Of a stretch of 64,000 bases of DNA, positions 19,803 through 30,322 are shown piece by piece. The DNA is from Bryobacterales bacterium (GTDB lineage: Bacteria > Acidobacteriota > Terriglobia > Bryobacterales > Bryobacteraceae), in the NCBI GenBank assembly GCA_003166865.1, contig PMUP01000019.1:1-64000 (forward strand), given 5' to 3'. Both the position numbers and the translations under genes were made by a program. The stretch's first letter is position 1; every line of letters begins with the position of its first letter. Below the pieces are notes generated by a model. The model was not told the origin of the DNA. It saw only the letters and a program-made list of their open reading frames with translations, and searched no databases.

Positions 19803-20139
19803 TTAAGCCTCCGGGCCATTTGCCGCCCGAATTTGCTGATAGACCTCGTCCGCGGACAGGCCGGCCTTCATCAAGCTACGATACTTCTCGCGCAGGCTAG
19901 GGCGGATAGCATCGTATTTGAGCCACGTCTTTACCGTTTGCTCGGTGCGCTGGACGGTTCCATCCGTGCGCTAAACCAGCATTTCTGTCTCATCGGTGCG
20001 GAAATCGCCGTCCACTTCGCCTTTCCTGCCGCGCGTTGATGTCATTCGCATCTTCGAGCAGCGCGTCAAGCTCCTGACCATATCGCGCCCGCCACTGGCG
20101 CGGATACAGGCGGGCAAACCAATGCGCGAGACCCCTCAT
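19803..20139 (-). pseudogene. Decayed gene translationally coupled to padR (frameshift plus in-frame TAG)
   Basis: ATG at 20139 overlaps the padR stop (ATGA). Reads MRGLAHWFARLYPRQWRARYGQELDALLEDANDINARQ, then frame changes; the other frame reads GEVDGDFRTDETEMLV-TAG-RTDGTVQRTEQTVKTWLKYDAIRPSLREKYRSLMKAGLSADEVYQQIRAANGPEA. Confidence 0.55.
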
Positions 20140-20426
20140 GCCTGCCTCAGCCTTTTCAACCCGGTTCTGACGATCTGGTTCAAGCCCGAAAGTTGTTCTT
20201 CAAGATGCCGCCGGCCTTCCGCGCTGAGCGTGTACGGCTGCCGCCGGTCATCGCTTGACTTCGCCGGGCGAATCCAGCCGTGTTGTTCCAACCGCGTGAT
20301 CGCGCCGTACAAAGTCCCTGGGCCAAGCCGGACGCCCGCGAAACGTTCGATGTCTTCCATCATGGCGTAGCCGTGTTTGTCGCCATCGGCCAGGCTGGCT
20401 AGCACAAGCAGAGCCGGGTCAGACAT
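20136..20426 (-). CDS. PadR-family transcriptional regulator
   Basis: LLVLASLADGDKHGYAMMEDIERFAGVRLGPGTLYGAITRLEQHGWI. Confidence 0.93.
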   Translation of the reverse strand: MSDPALLVLASLADGDKHGYAMMEDIERFAGVRLGPGTLYGAITRLEQHGWIRPAKSSDDRRQPYTLSAEGRRHLEEQLSGLNQIVRTGLKRLRQA

Positions 20427-20479
20427 ATCTATTACGTTGCACGTAGTATCGTGACGCAGAATAGCGCGGCCGTCAAGGG

Positions 20480-22057
20480 CTACTTCTCAATCACGGCCAG
20501 CACGCGTCCCACAGACCCGCTGGGCGCATTCACCCCCAGCAGCGCCGCTAGCGTTGGCGCGATGTCGGCCACTCGTATGTTCTCGTCGTAGCGGCCCGCT
20601 CGGATGCCGCGCCCAAAAAAGATCACGGGCACGTGAGTGTCGTAGCTGAACGGCGTACCGTGCGACGTGCCTTCCTTCGATGCCAGCCAATAGGGTTGTT
20701 GAACAATGAACAGGTCCCCGGCGCGCGCGCGATAATATCCCCGCTGCATCAGCTTTCCAATGGGATCGCCCGCCAGGTTCTCGTGCTCTAGTTGCGTGCT
20801 GGTGTACACGCGGAAAATATACGGAAGCTTTCGCACTGCCTCCGCCGCGGTATCCACGGCATCCGTCAATGCGATGTGCTTCGCGCGCAGCAGCTCGTGA
20901 TCCAGGTACGGCGATAGCTCAGCGTTGCCTAGCACCCATTTGGCCGAGCCATATTTTTCGCTGAGCGCCGTTTCAATGGCGCGATAAACTTCGCCACTCG
21001 AAAATCGCCCAGCCGGCATACCGCGCTTGGTCAATTCCTCGGGTATGGGCGCCACGCCATGATCGGACGTCAACACCACGACATAGTTCCCCGCCCCGGC
21101 CTCGGCCTCGACCGCCCGCAACAACTGCCCGAGGACGCGATCTGTCTGGATGCACATATCGCGAACTTCAGGCGCATCCGGCCCCACCTGGTGCCCAAGC
21201 AAATCGTTGCTCGAAAAGCTGACCGTCAGCACATCGGTGCCCGAATGCTGTCCGAGATGCTCTTCCTTCAGCGCCTGCTCGGCAAAAGCCTCCAGCATCT
21301 CATTCCCGTAAGGGCTGCGGATCATCTCTTCGTAATACTGTTTCCCGAGCTTCGCGGGAAGTATCCGAAACGGCTGCGCTCCAGGCTCCGCATCGATCGG
21401 CATCCATTTGGCCGCGGCATGGCGATTGGCCGCGTCGCTCTTGTTGAACGCCTGCACCCAGGCCGGCAAATCGATCATGTAGTAAGTGCTGCTGACGAAT
21501 TGGCCGGACTCTTGATCAAACCAATAGGCCGCATTCGCCGCATGGCCGGCAGGCAAAATCGCGGCGCGATCTTTCAGCGAAACCCCGATCACGGTGGTGT
21601 CGGAAGGGCCGGCGATCTTGATTTCGTCGCCAAGCGTGCTCCCAATCAAACGCTTGGGCGATGAACCTGGGCCGCCGTTCCCGCCCAGCAGCTTGGTCGC
21701 GTCGTCGGAGACGCTGGTCACCATTTTGCCCGTTTCACGATCGAACCATTCGTTCCCAATGATGCCGTTGATCGCCGGAATCGATCCGGTCAAGAATGCG
21801 GCGTGGCCAACGGCAGTTACGGTTGGATAGTGCGCTTGGTGTGCATCGGTGAAAAAGGCGCCCGCATCGTGTAAACGCCGCAGCCCGCCTTGATACGACG
21901 CATCGAAGCGCGTCATGTAGTCATAGCGGAACTGATCGATGATGATCGCGACCACGAGCTTGGTCTTGGGCGCAGTAGAGGGTTCGGCTGCCTGCGCGGG
22001 AATCCAAAGGAGCAGCGCGGCCAGTCCGCAAATCCAGCGGCGGAAATGATACATCAT
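20480..22057 (-). CDS. Alkaline phosphatase/nucleotide pyrophosphatase family protein
   Basis: MMYHFRRWICGLAALLLWIPAQAAEPS signal; AHYPTVTAVGHAAFLTGSIPAINGIIGNEWF; LTSDHGVAPIPEE. Start trimmed from the track ORF. Confidence 0.88.
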   Translation of the reverse strand: MMYHFRRWICGLAALLLWIPAQAAEPSTAPKTKLVVAIIIDQFRYDYMTRFDASYQGGLRRLHDAGAFFTDAHQAHYPTVTAVGHAAFLTGSIPAINGIIGNEWFDRETGKMVTSVSDDATKLLGGNGGPGSSPKRLIGSTLGDEIKIAGPSDTTVIGVSLKDRAAILPAGHAANAAYWFDQESGQFVSSTYYMIDLPAWVQAFNKSDAANRHAAAKWMPIDAEPGAQPFRILPAKLGKQYYEEMIRSPYGNEMLEAFAEQALKEEHLGQHSGTDVLTVSFSSNDLLGHQVGPDAPEVRDMCIQTDRVLGQLLRAVEAEAGAGNYVVVLTSDHGVAPIPEELTKRGMPAGRFSSGEVYRAIETALSEKYGSAKWVLGNAELSPYLDHELLRAKHIALTDAVDTAAEAVRKLPYIFRVYTSTQLEHENLAGDPIGKLMQRGYYRARAGDLFIVQQPYWLASKEGTSHGTPFSYDTHVPVIFFGRGIRAGRYDENIRVADIAPTLAALLGVNAPSGSVGRVLAVIEK

Positions 22058-22076
22058 CTTTTTATGATGCCACTCC

Positions 22077-22511
22077 TTGGTAAGATGCCTGGTAGAATTG
22101 AGTTCGGCCCCGATGGAACGAGCTGGCAAGATCCTCGCCAAAATCAAGAACAGCGATACGATTTCACCCGAAGAGTTGGCGCGCGCCGCGTGGCTCGCCA
22201 CGGTAGGCAAACGCATTGCCGCCAAGGCGTCGGCCAAAGCCCTGGTGCGCGGTTCGCTCATCGTCGAAGTGGAGGATGCAATCTGGCAGAAGCAGCTTTT
22301 TCACCTTCGCTTCGACATCCTCGCGAAACTCACCTCCGTGATTGGGAGCGGAATTGTGACCGGACTGGAATTTCGCATCGCCACGCCTCGGCGGCCGCCG
22401 CAGGCCGCGCAAAGTCACAGTGACACCGCTTCCCTCGATGAAGCCGACCGTATCGAAGACCCGGTTTTGCGCATCCTATATAAGCAGGCCCGCAAGAGGG
22501 CGACCGCGTGA
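22077..22511 (+). CDS. dciA: DUF721/DciA-like protein
   Basis: ISPEELARAAWLATVGKRIAAKASAKALVRGSLIVEVEDAIWQKQLFHLRFDILAKL; ATG at 22113 is an alternative start. Confidence 0.75.
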   Translation: MVRCLVELSSAPMERAGKILAKIKNSDTISPEELARAAWLATVGKRIAAKASAKALVRGSLIVEVEDAIWQKQLFHLRFDILAKLTSVIGSGIVTGLEFRIATPRRPPQAAQSHSDTASLDEADRIEDPVLRILYKQARKRATA

Positions 22512-22807
22512 AGATCACCGAGCCGGAGGTCCGCTATGTGGCCGGCCTCGCGAACCTGAAGCTGACGGATTCCGAGATCACGCGCCTTGCGAAAGACATG
22601 GACGATATCCTCACGCATATGGACGCTCTGAGCGAGCTGGACACTTCCGCGGTCGAGCCCATGGCTCAGGTGCTTTATCAAAGCGAAGAGACCGCAACAC
22701 TGCGCGAAGACCAGCCGGTTCCGCCGCTCGGCAATGAAATCGCGCTTGCGAACGCGCCGCTGGCGGGCGCCGGTTACTACAAAGTGCCGAAGGTGATCGA
22801 GAGGTGA
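22508..22807 (+). CDS. gatC: Asp-tRNA(Asn)/Glu-tRNA(Gln) amidotransferase subunit C
   Basis: MKITEPEVRYVAGLANLKLTDSEITRLAKDMDDILTHMDALSELDTSAVEPM. Confidence 0.95.
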   Translation: MKITEPEVRYVAGLANLKLTDSEITRLAKDMDDILTHMDALSELDTSAVEPMAQVLYQSEETATLREDQPVPPLGNEIALANAPLAGAGYYKVPKVIER

Positions 22808-24264
22808 ACATCGCTTCTCTCACCATTGAGCAGGTGCAAGCCGGCTTGGCTGCGCGCCAATTCAGCGCCGTCGAGTTGGCGAAATCCGCGCTCGAATTCG
22901 CCCAGGCAGAAAATCCGAAGACCAACGCCTATCTCCACTTTTGCCCCGAACGCGCGCTGGCTGCCGCCGAACGAGTGGACCAGAAGCTCGCAGCCGGTGA
23001 AAACGCCGGGCCGCTAGCCGGCGTACCGCTCGCGGTGAAAGACGTCATCGTTACCAAGGGCGTCCGCACCACCTGCGGATCGCGTCTGCTGGAACGCTAC
23101 GTCCCGCCCTACGACGCGACGGCCGTGGTGCGTCTGGAACAGGCGGGCGCCGTGATTCTGGGAAAAACAAATTGCGACGAGTTCGCGATGGGATCGTCCA
23201 ACGAAAACTCCGCGTTCGGGCCGGTGCGCAATCCCGTGGCGCTGGACCGTGTCCCGGGTGGTTCGAGCGGCGGATCGGCCGCGGCAGTCGCGCAAGGAAC
23301 AGCGGTGGTCGCGCTGGGGTCAGATACGGGCGGGTCCGTTCGTCAACCAGCTTCGTTCTGCGGAGTAGTGGGTGTCACCCCTACATATGGACGAGTCTCG
23401 CGCTACGGCCTGGTGGCTTTCGCCAGTTCGCTCGATCACATCGGACCTTTTGGAAGGACTGTCCGTGATGCGGCTCTATTGCTCGAGACCATGGCGGGAC
23501 GCGATGAGTGCGATTCTACCTCCGCCTTCGCCCCTGTGCCCAGCTACACGGCCCAACTCGATGGCACAGTCGCTGGCCTGAGGCTCGGCCTGCCGCGCGA
23601 ATACTTCGAAGGGCTCGCGAGCGAATCGGGCGACCGAATTCATCAAGCTGTGGAACTCCTGAAGAACTTGGGCTGCGAAGTGCGCGAGATCAGCCTGCCC
23701 GCCACCCAGTACGCCGTGCCTTGCTACTACATAATCGCGACGGCCGAAGCCAGCTCCAATCTTGCACGCTACGATGGCGTGCGCTACACCACTCGGGCCA
23801 ACAGCACGCGTGCGAACGAGGACACGCTCAGCGGTATGTACCGCGCCACGCGAGGAGAGGGTTTCGGCGCCGAATGTAAACGCCGCATCATGCTCGGCAC
23901 CTATGTGCTCAGCCACGGCTATTACGACGCGTACTACTTGAAGGCGCAAAAGGTGCGCACGCTCATCGCTGAGGATTTCCACAAGGCCTTCGCCGAAGTG
24001 GATGCGATCGTCGCTCCGGTTTCACCATTCCCCGCATTCAAGATCGGCGAGAAACTTGACGATCCGATGGAGATGTACCTTTCCGATATCTACACCATTA
24101 CCGGCGATCTGGCTGGTATTCCCTGCATGAGCGTGCCGTGCGGAAAAACATCCGAAGGCCTGCCGGTTGGCATGCAGATACTCGCCAAGCATTTCGATGA
24201 AGCTGGTATGTTTCGTCTTGCGGACGCTTTTGAAAAGGCCGGCGGATTCGCTGGCTCAAATTGA
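22804..24264 (+). CDS. gatA: Asp-tRNA(Asn)/Glu-tRNA(Gln) amidotransferase subunit A
   Basis: [55 protein letters not shown]. Confidence 0.97.
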   Translation: MNIASLTIEQVQAGLAARQFSAVELAKSALEFAQAENPKTNAYLHFCPERALAAAERVDQKLAAGENAGPLAGVPLAVKDVIVTKGVRTTCGSRLLERYVPPYDATAVVRLEQAGAVILGKTNCDEFAMGSSNENSAFGPVRNPVALDRVPGGSSGGSAAAVAQGTAVVALGSDTGGSVRQPASFCGVVGVTPTYGRVSRYGLVAFASSLDHIGPFGRTVRDAALLLETMAGRDECDSTSAFAPVPSYTAQLDGTVAGLRLGLPREYFEGLASESGDRIHQAVELLKNLGCEVREISLPATQYAVPCYYIIATAEASSNLARYDGVRYTTRANSTRANEDTLSGMYRATRGEGFGAECKRRIMLGTYVLSHGYYDAYYLKAQKVRTLIAEDFHKAFAEVDAIVAPVSPFPAFKIGEKLDDPMEMYLSDIYTITGDLAGIPCMSVPCGKTSEGLPVGMQILAKHFDEAGMFRLADAFEKAGGFAGSN

Positions 24265-24283
24265 GAATCAAGAGGAGAAAATT

Positions 24284-24895
24284 ATGGCATTTACCGTTCC
24301 CCCGCTGCCTTACGCGTTCGACGCGCTGGAGCCCTACATCGACAAGCAGACCATGGAGATTCATCACGACAAACACCATGCCGCTTACGTCACGAATCTG
24401 AATAAGGCGCTGGAATCCGCGCCCGATCTGCAGAGCAAGACCGTGGAGCAGTTGCTCGCGAACAACTGCGCGATCGTTCCGGAAAACATTCGCACCGCGG
24501 TCCGCAACAACGGCGGCGGCCACATCAATCACTCGATGTTTTGGCAGATCCTCGCGCCCAGCGCGGGCGGCAGCCCCACCGGCCACGTCGCGAGCGCCAT
24601 CAACTCCACGTTCGGCAGCTTCGATACCTTCAAGGAAAAATTCGCAGCCGCGGCCACGACACGATTCGGCTCAGGCTGGGCCTGGCTGGCCAAGACCAGC
24701 AAAGGCCTGGAGCTGTTTTCGACGGCCAATCAAGACAGTCCGATGATGGAAGGGCACTTTCCGGTCCTTGGCCTGGACGTCTGGGAGCACGCCTACTATC
24801 TCAAGTATCAGAACCGCCGTCCTGAGTACATTGCCGCCTGGTGGAGCGTGGTGAATTGGCCGGAGATCGAGAAGCGCTTCAACTCCGCCAAGTAA
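24284..24895 (+). CDS. Superoxide dismutase, Fe/Mn family
   Basis: [76 protein letters not shown]. Confidence 0.96.
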   Translation: MAFTVPPLPYAFDALEPYIDKQTMEIHHDKHHAAYVTNLNKALESAPDLQSKTVEQLLANNCAIVPENIRTAVRNNGGGHINHSMFWQILAPSAGGSPTGHVASAINSTFGSFDTFKEKFAAAATTRFGSGWAWLAKTSKGLELFSTANQDSPMMEGHFPVLGLDVWEHAYYLKYQNRRPEYIAAWWSVVNWPEIEKRFNSAK

Positions 24896-24983
24896 TCGTC
24901 GCCCTTGAATGAGCGCTCGCTATTGACCTGGCAGTGCCATCGGAGAAGTGGTCAGCTAAATTAGAACAGAGGAAGTGAGGTTT

Positions 24984-25982
24984 ATGAGAGTCTATCTTCT
25001 TTTGTTCGCTGTGGCATGTTCAGCCAGGGCCCAGACCCCCAACGTCGTCAGGTATCACGCCACCATTAACGATGTGAAATATGTGTACGGCACCGCGGCG
25101 CCTGTCGCGCACGTGAAACCGGGAGACGTCATCGAGACCAATACCTTGGATGCATTCGGCAACGTTCTGAAGAAGCCCGGCGACACGCAGAGCCTGGTCA
25201 AGGGAGACAACCCCCTGACTGGACCTTTTTACGTGGACGGCGCGCAGCCGGGCGATACGCTGGCCGTCAAGATTCTCGATTTACAGGTGGACGGTAATCA
25301 GGGCGTGGGAGCCTTCGCGCCGGGCTTCGGGGCGTTGAACGAAACCAGCTATACGCCCATGCTTCATCCGCCGCTGCCGGAGAAGATCTGGTTCTATCCG
25401 ATCGACAAGGCGAGCAACACGGCGACGTTTAATGCTCTGGACTCAAAATTCTCGGTGAAGATCCCGCTGCATCCTTTCTTTGGCTGCATCGGAGTCGCGC
25501 CGGCTGGCGGTGAAGTGCGCAGCTCAATCGTGCCCGCGGAATTCGGCGGCAATATGGACGCTCCCGAAGTCAGCGTGGGCAATACGTTGTATCTTCCAGT
25601 GAATGTACCCGGCGCGCTGCTCTATATGGGCGACGGGCACGCTGCGATGGGTGATGGCGAAGTAGCAGGCACGGCGATTGAAGTGCCGTTGCTCGCGCGA
25701 ATACAGGTCAGCATCATCAAGGGGCAGAAAATTAACTGGCCGCGCTTTGAGAACAACGATTCGATCATGGCGGTGGGGGCCTATCGCCCGCTCGACGACG
25801 CGTTGCGAATCGCGTTTACCGAATTGGTCGCCTGGATTCACAAAGATTACGGACTGTCGAGTCTGGATGCGTATGAACTGCTTTCCAAGGTGGCCAAGAT
25901 TCATCTGGATGAGATGGTGGACCCGAATTATGTCGTGGTGGCATCGATCGACAAGAAGTTTCTACCCGCGAAAAAGAAGTGA
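24984..25982 (+). CDS. Acetamidase/formamidase family protein (secreted)
   Basis: PGDVIETNTLDAFGN, TGPFYVDGAQPGDTLAVKIL, GDGHAAMGDGEVAGTAIEVP. Confidence 0.88.
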   Translation: MRVYLLLFAVACSARAQTPNVVRYHATINDVKYVYGTAAPVAHVKPGDVIETNTLDAFGNVLKKPGDTQSLVKGDNPLTGPFYVDGAQPGDTLAVKILDLQVDGNQGVGAFAPGFGALNETSYTPMLHPPLPEKIWFYPIDKASNTATFNALDSKFSVKIPLHPFFGCIGVAPAGGEVRSSIVPAEFGGNMDAPEVSVGNTLYLPVNVPGALLYMGDGHAAMGDGEVAGTAIEVPLLARIQVSIIKGQKINWPRFENNDSIMAVGAYRPLDDALRIAFTELVAWIHKDYGLSSLDAYELLSKVAKIHLDEMVDPNYVVVASIDKKFLPAKKK

Positions 25983-26056
25983 GGGGCCACGCCACAGGCG
26001 TCTACCCGGCGCTGCCCTAAAAATCCGCAGCCCAGTTGCGGTAACATTGCAATTCA

Positions 26057-27016
26057 ATGGAGTGTGTATTAGAGCTTCGCGGCGTTTCGAAGCACTATCC
26101 CTCGCACCACGCCGTTAACGGCGTCTCGCTGAACCTTGCCCGCGGTGAGTTCTTCTCACTCCTTGGACCCTCCGGTTGCGGCAAGACCACCACATTGCGC
26201 CTCGTCGCCGGGTTTGAGGAGCCCACGCACGGCGAAATTCGCCTCAACGGTTCCAGCATCCAGCATCTGAAGCCCTACCAGCGCAACGTCAGCACGGTCT
26301 TTCAAAACTACGCGCTTTTTCCGCATCTCACGGTGCGCGACAACGTCGAGTTCGGCCTGCGCCGGCGCGCGGGCAATCACATTGGCGACCGCGTGCGCGA
26401 CGTGATCGATCTGGTTCAACTTGCCGGCAAGGAATCGCGGCGTCCGGCCCAGCTCTCAGGCGGCGAACGTCAGCGCGTGGCTCTTGCGCGCTCCTTGGTG
26501 CTCGAACCCGATGTTCTGCTGCTTGATGAGCCGCTTTCCGCGCTCGATCCCAACCTGCGCAAACAGGTCCGCGCAGAGCTAAAAGCCATCCAGCGCCGCG
26601 TCGGCATCACATTCTTGTTCGTCACGCACGATCAGGAAGAGGCGCTTTCACTCTCGGACCGCCTCGGCGTCATGAACAAAGGGCACCTCGAACAGATCGG
26701 CACGCCGGAAGAAATTTATCTGCAACCCAGCACGCGATTCGTGGCATCGTTCCTCGGCGCCGTTAACTGGATCGGCGACGTCGGAGTGCGCCCCGAGGCC
26801 ATGCGCATCGCGCGCGAACCTTCGCGCAACGGCCATCGCTCGCGTCCCGCCACCATTGTTCACTCCACGTTCCTCGGCAACTGCGTCCACGTTGACACCC
26901 GCTTGTCCGATGGCGAACCCGCTGTCGTGGAGATTTCGCGCCTCGGCGAGGCCTTCGCGCCCGGCGAGGCTGTCCACCTCTGGTGGGAACCAGCCGACGA
27001 GCTGCGCTTCGAATGA
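26057..27016 (+). CDS. potA: Spermidine/putrescine-type ABC transporter ATPase
   Basis: LGPSGCGKTTTLRLVAGFEEP, LSGGERQRVALARSLVLEPDVLLLDEPLSALD. Confidence 0.85.
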   Translation: MECVLELRGVSKHYPSHHAVNGVSLNLARGEFFSLLGPSGCGKTTTLRLVAGFEEPTHGEIRLNGSSIQHLKPYQRNVSTVFQNYALFPHLTVRDNVEFGLRRRAGNHIGDRVRDVIDLVQLAGKESRRPAQLSGGERQRVALARSLVLEPDVLLLDEPLSALDPNLRKQVRAELKAIQRRVGITFLFVTHDQEEALSLSDRLGVMNKGHLEQIGTPEEIYLQPSTRFVASFLGAVNWIGDVGVRPEAMRIAREPSRNGHRSRPATIVHSTFLGNCVHVDTRLSDGEPAVVEISRLGEAFAPGEAVHLWWEPADELRFE

Positions 27017-27843
27017 ACCGTCTGCGCGCGTGGTTTCTCGCTCCAACGTGGACGGTCGTCATTACGCTGTTTCTCGCGCCGCTCGCCATCATCCTCGGTT
27101 ACAGCTTCCTCACGCGCGGCGTCTACGGCGGCATCACCTCGCCCTGGACGCTGGAAAGTTACCAGCGCCTGGTCGATCCTATCTATCTCGCCATCCTGTG
27201 GCGATCGTTCTGGGTCGCCGGCGCGTCCACCGCGCTCTGTCTGCTGCTGGGCTTCCCGCTCGCGCTGTTCATCTCGCGCGCCGGCCGCCACAAAAACTTC
27301 TATCTCGGCCTGGTGATGCTTCCCTTTTGGACCAGCTTCCTGGTGCGCACCTACGCCTGGATGTTTCTGCTGCGCGACACGGGTTTGCTCAACACGTTGC
27401 TCCAGAAACTCGGCGTGATCCACTCGCCCTTGCCCCTGCTCTATAACGACGGCGCGGTGATCCTCGGGCTGGTCTACGGCTATCTGCCTTTCACGGTGTT
27501 GCCGCTCTACGCGACGCTCGAACGCTTGGACCGCACCCTACTCGAAGCCGCGGCCGATCTCGGCGCCAAACCCTGGGCCGCTCTTGCGCGCGTGACCATC
27601 CCGCTCTCCGCACCCGGTATTCGCGCGGGGGCCATCCTGGTCTTCATTCCGTGCCTCGGCGCGTATCTCACGCCCGATCTGCTCGGCGGCGGAAAGTCCG
27701 TCATGATCGGCAATCTGATCCAAAACCAGTTCACCACCGCGCGTGACTGGCCGTTCGGCTCGGCAGTATCGCTGGTCTTGATGGCCATCGTGATGGTGCT
27801 GCTGTTCGCGATCGCGCGTGGCGAAGGCGAAAGTTTACTTTGA
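27013..27843 (+). CDS. potB: Spermidine/putrescine-type ABC transporter permease B
   Basis: MNRLRAWFLAPTWTVVITLFLAPL; EAAADLGAKPWAALARVTIPLSAPGI; start overlaps potA stop. Confidence 0.85.
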   Translation: MNRLRAWFLAPTWTVVITLFLAPLAIILGYSFLTRGVYGGITSPWTLESYQRLVDPIYLAILWRSFWVAGASTALCLLLGFPLALFISRAGRHKNFYLGLVMLPFWTSFLVRTYAWMFLLRDTGLLNTLLQKLGVIHSPLPLLYNDGAVILGLVYGYLPFTVLPLYATLERLDRTLLEAAADLGAKPWAALARVTIPLSAPGIRAGAILVFIPCLGAYLTPDLLGGGKSVMIGNLIQNQFTTARDWPFGSAVSLVLMAIVMVLLFAIARGEGESLL

Positions 27844-28604
27844 AGCGCACGCCCGCACTCGCGATCTATGCCGTGGGCGCGTTTTTGTTCCTCCATCTGC
27901 CGCTGCTGATCCTCTCCATCTTCAGCTTCAACTCCTCGCGCTTCACCGTCTGGCAAGGCTTCTCGCTGCGCTGGTACGCCGCCGCAATCAAAGACACGCA
28001 ACTGACCGAGTCCGCGGTGAACAGCCTGATCATCGCCACCGTCGCCACGCTCGTCTCCACCGTTCTGGGCACGCTCTGCGCCTACGGCCTCTGGAAGCGC
28101 ACTTCGCGGCCGCTTGCAGGGTCCCTTTACCTGTCTCTGGTCACACCAGAAATCGTCACCGGCATCTCGCTGCTGGCCTTCTATCAATGGATCTTCCGCT
28201 TCCTGCGCGTCCAGCTCGGCATGCATACGGTGATCCTCGCGCACATTTCGTTTTCCATTGCCTACGTGGTCATCGTCGTCATCGCACGGCTCCGCACCGT
28301 GGACGCCACGCTCGAAGAAGCCGCCCTGGATCTCGGCGCGAATGAATGGCAGGCGTTCCGCTACGTTACTCTCCCCGCGATTCTGCCCGGCGTCGTCGCG
28401 GCTGCTCTGCTGGCCTTCACCGTGTCTTTCGACGACTACGTGATCACCAGTCTAGTAGCCGGCGTCGATTCCGAAACGCTGCCCATGGTCATCTACGCCA
28501 TCGCTCGCCGAGGCGTGAATCCGGTAGTCAACGCGATCTCCGCCCTCATCGTCATCGGATTCGGATCGCTTGTGGTGATCTCAGAGAGGCTCAGGAGCGC
28601 ATGA
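27840..28604 (+). CDS. potC: Spermidine/putrescine-type ABC transporter permease C
   Basis: EEAALDLGANEWQAFRYVTLPAILPGVVAAALLAFTVSFDDYVITSLV. Confidence 0.87.
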   Translation: MKRTPALAIYAVGAFLFLHLPLLILSIFSFNSSRFTVWQGFSLRWYAAAIKDTQLTESAVNSLIIATVATLVSTVLGTLCAYGLWKRTSRPLAGSLYLSLVTPEIVTGISLLAFYQWIFRFLRVQLGMHTVILAHISFSIAYVVIVVIARLRTVDATLEEAALDLGANEWQAFRYVTLPAILPGVVAAALLAFTVSFDDYVITSLVAGVDSETLPMVIYAIARRGVNPVVNAISALIVIGFGSLVVISERLRSA

Positions 28605-29629
28605 ACCGCCGCTACTTCTTATTCGGCACGCTGGGGGCCGGACTAGGCGCCTGCGCCCGCGACGGCCGCCCTCGCCTCAACATCTTTAATTGGTCGGCGT
28701 ACATCGCGCCCGATACCGTTCCCAAATTCGAATCCGAGTTCGGCGTGCGCGTCCGCTATGGCATATACGAAAGCAATGAAGAGATGCTGGCGCGCGTCAC
28801 GGGCGGAAATTCCGGATGGGACATTGTCTTTCCCACCGGCTATATTGTGAAGCCGCTGCTCGCGAATGGGCTGGTCGCGCCCATCCATCGCGAACTGCTC
28901 CCCAACCTTTCGCAACTCGAGCCCCGATTCCAGCGGCCCGATTGGGATCCCAATCTCAATTGGTCCATCCCCTACATGGTCACCGCCGCCGGCATCGCCT
29001 ACAACCGCAAGCTCGCTCCGCCGCCCAAAACGTGGGCCGACATGTGGGACCCGCGCCTGCGCGGCCGCATGACCATGCTCGACGATCCCTTCGACACCAT
29101 GGGCGCGTCTCTCAAGAAGCTCGGCTTCTCGGTGAATGCCACCGATCCCGGCCAGCTCGATCGCGCTCGCGCCGAGGCCATCCGTCAGAAGCCTCTCCTG
29201 CGCGCCTATCTCAACGCCGAAGCCCGCGACCAGTTGGTCAGTGGCGATGTGTTGGCCGCGCACATGTGGAACACGACGGCGCAGCAGGCCATGGATTCTT
29301 CACCCGATGTAGGCTTCGTCTATCCGGCCGAAGGCTACGCCGTCTATCCGGATGCGTCCGTGATCCTGCGCGAGAGCAAACGTCAGGAGCTCGCGCACCA
29401 GTTCATCAATTTTCTGCTGCGCCCCGATATCGCCGCCGCCAACGCGCTCACTGCGCGCACCACTACCACCAACGCGGGCGCCCGCAAAATCCTGCCGCCC
29501 GAGTTTCGCGACAATCCCACTCTCTACCCCGCGCCGGATGTTGTCGCGCGCGGCGAATGGGCCATCACGCTGGATCCGGCGACGCAGCGCCTGCGCGATC
29601 GGCTGTGGACCGAGATCAAAGCGGCGTAA
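28601..29629 (+). CDS. potD: Spermidine/putrescine-binding protein
   Basis: MNRRYFLFGTLGAGLGAC lipobox-like; LNIFNWSAYIAPDTVPKFESEFGVRVRYGIYESNEEMLA. Confidence 0.87.
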   Translation: MNRRYFLFGTLGAGLGACARDGRPRLNIFNWSAYIAPDTVPKFESEFGVRVRYGIYESNEEMLARVTGGNSGWDIVFPTGYIVKPLLANGLVAPIHRELLPNLSQLEPRFQRPDWDPNLNWSIPYMVTAAGIAYNRKLAPPPKTWADMWDPRLRGRMTMLDDPFDTMGASLKKLGFSVNATDPGQLDRARAEAIRQKPLLRAYLNAEARDQLVSGDVLAAHMWNTTAQQAMDSSPDVGFVYPAEGYAVYPDASVILRESKRQELAHQFINFLLRPDIAAANALTARTTTTNAGARKILPPEFRDNPTLYPAPDVVARGEWAITLDPATQRLRDRLWTEIKAA

Positions 29630-29644
29630 CGTTACCATCGTAGT

Positions 29645-30280
29645 GTGCGAGTCTCCCCCAAGGCAGTCATCTTCGATTACGGCAACGTACTGTGCCAGTC
29701 CCAACCAGTCGCCGACACGCAAGCGCTGGCGAACATTCTCGAGCTGCCCGTCCCACAGTTCACCCAAGTCTATTGGCAGTTTCGCGTGGCCTACGACGAG
29801 GGGTCGCTCGACCCCGCCGGCTATTGGAAGAGCGTCGCTCGAACTGCTTCGCGCGAGCTAGCGCCAGCGCAGATCGACGCGCTGACCGAGATCGACAGCC
29901 GGAGTTGGTCTCACGCCGCGCCCGTAACACCCCAGTGGGCGCGCGACCTCCGCGCCGCCGGCATCCGAACCGCTCTTCTCTCCAACATGCCCTTTCCCGT
30001 CCGCGATTACATCCTCCGCTGCGCATGGCTCCCCGATTTCGATGTCCGCGTCTTCTCCTGCGAGACTGGCCTTTGCAAGCCCGAGCCCGAGATCTATCGA
30101 AATTGCTTGAGCCAACTCGGCGTCCAACCCTCGGAGGTCCTTTTTCTCGATGACCGTGAGCCCAACATCCGCACCGCCGAGGCCTTGGGACTGCATGCCG
30201 TACTGTTTACCGAACCGGCCTGCGCCGCCAGGGAGATCGAGCAGCGTTTTTCGCTCCCATTTGTTCTCAAGTCAAGTTAA
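29645..30280 (+). CDS. HAD-family hydrolase
   Basis: AVIFDYGNVL, TALLSNMPFPVRDYI, CKPEPEIYRNCL, VLFLDDREPNIRTAEALGLHAVLF. Confidence 0.88.
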   Translation: MRVSPKAVIFDYGNVLCQSQPVADTQALANILELPVPQFTQVYWQFRVAYDEGSLDPAGYWKSVARTASRELAPAQIDALTEIDSRSWSHAAPVTPQWARDLRAAGIRTALLSNMPFPVRDYILRCAWLPDFDVRVFSCETGLCKPEPEIYRNCLSQLGVQPSEVLFLDDREPNIRTAEALGLHAVLFTEPACAAREIEQRFSLPFVLKSS

Positions 30281-30322
30281 AACAATTCTTTTCAGTTGCG
30301 TTTTGGCTGGAAATCGTGCATC

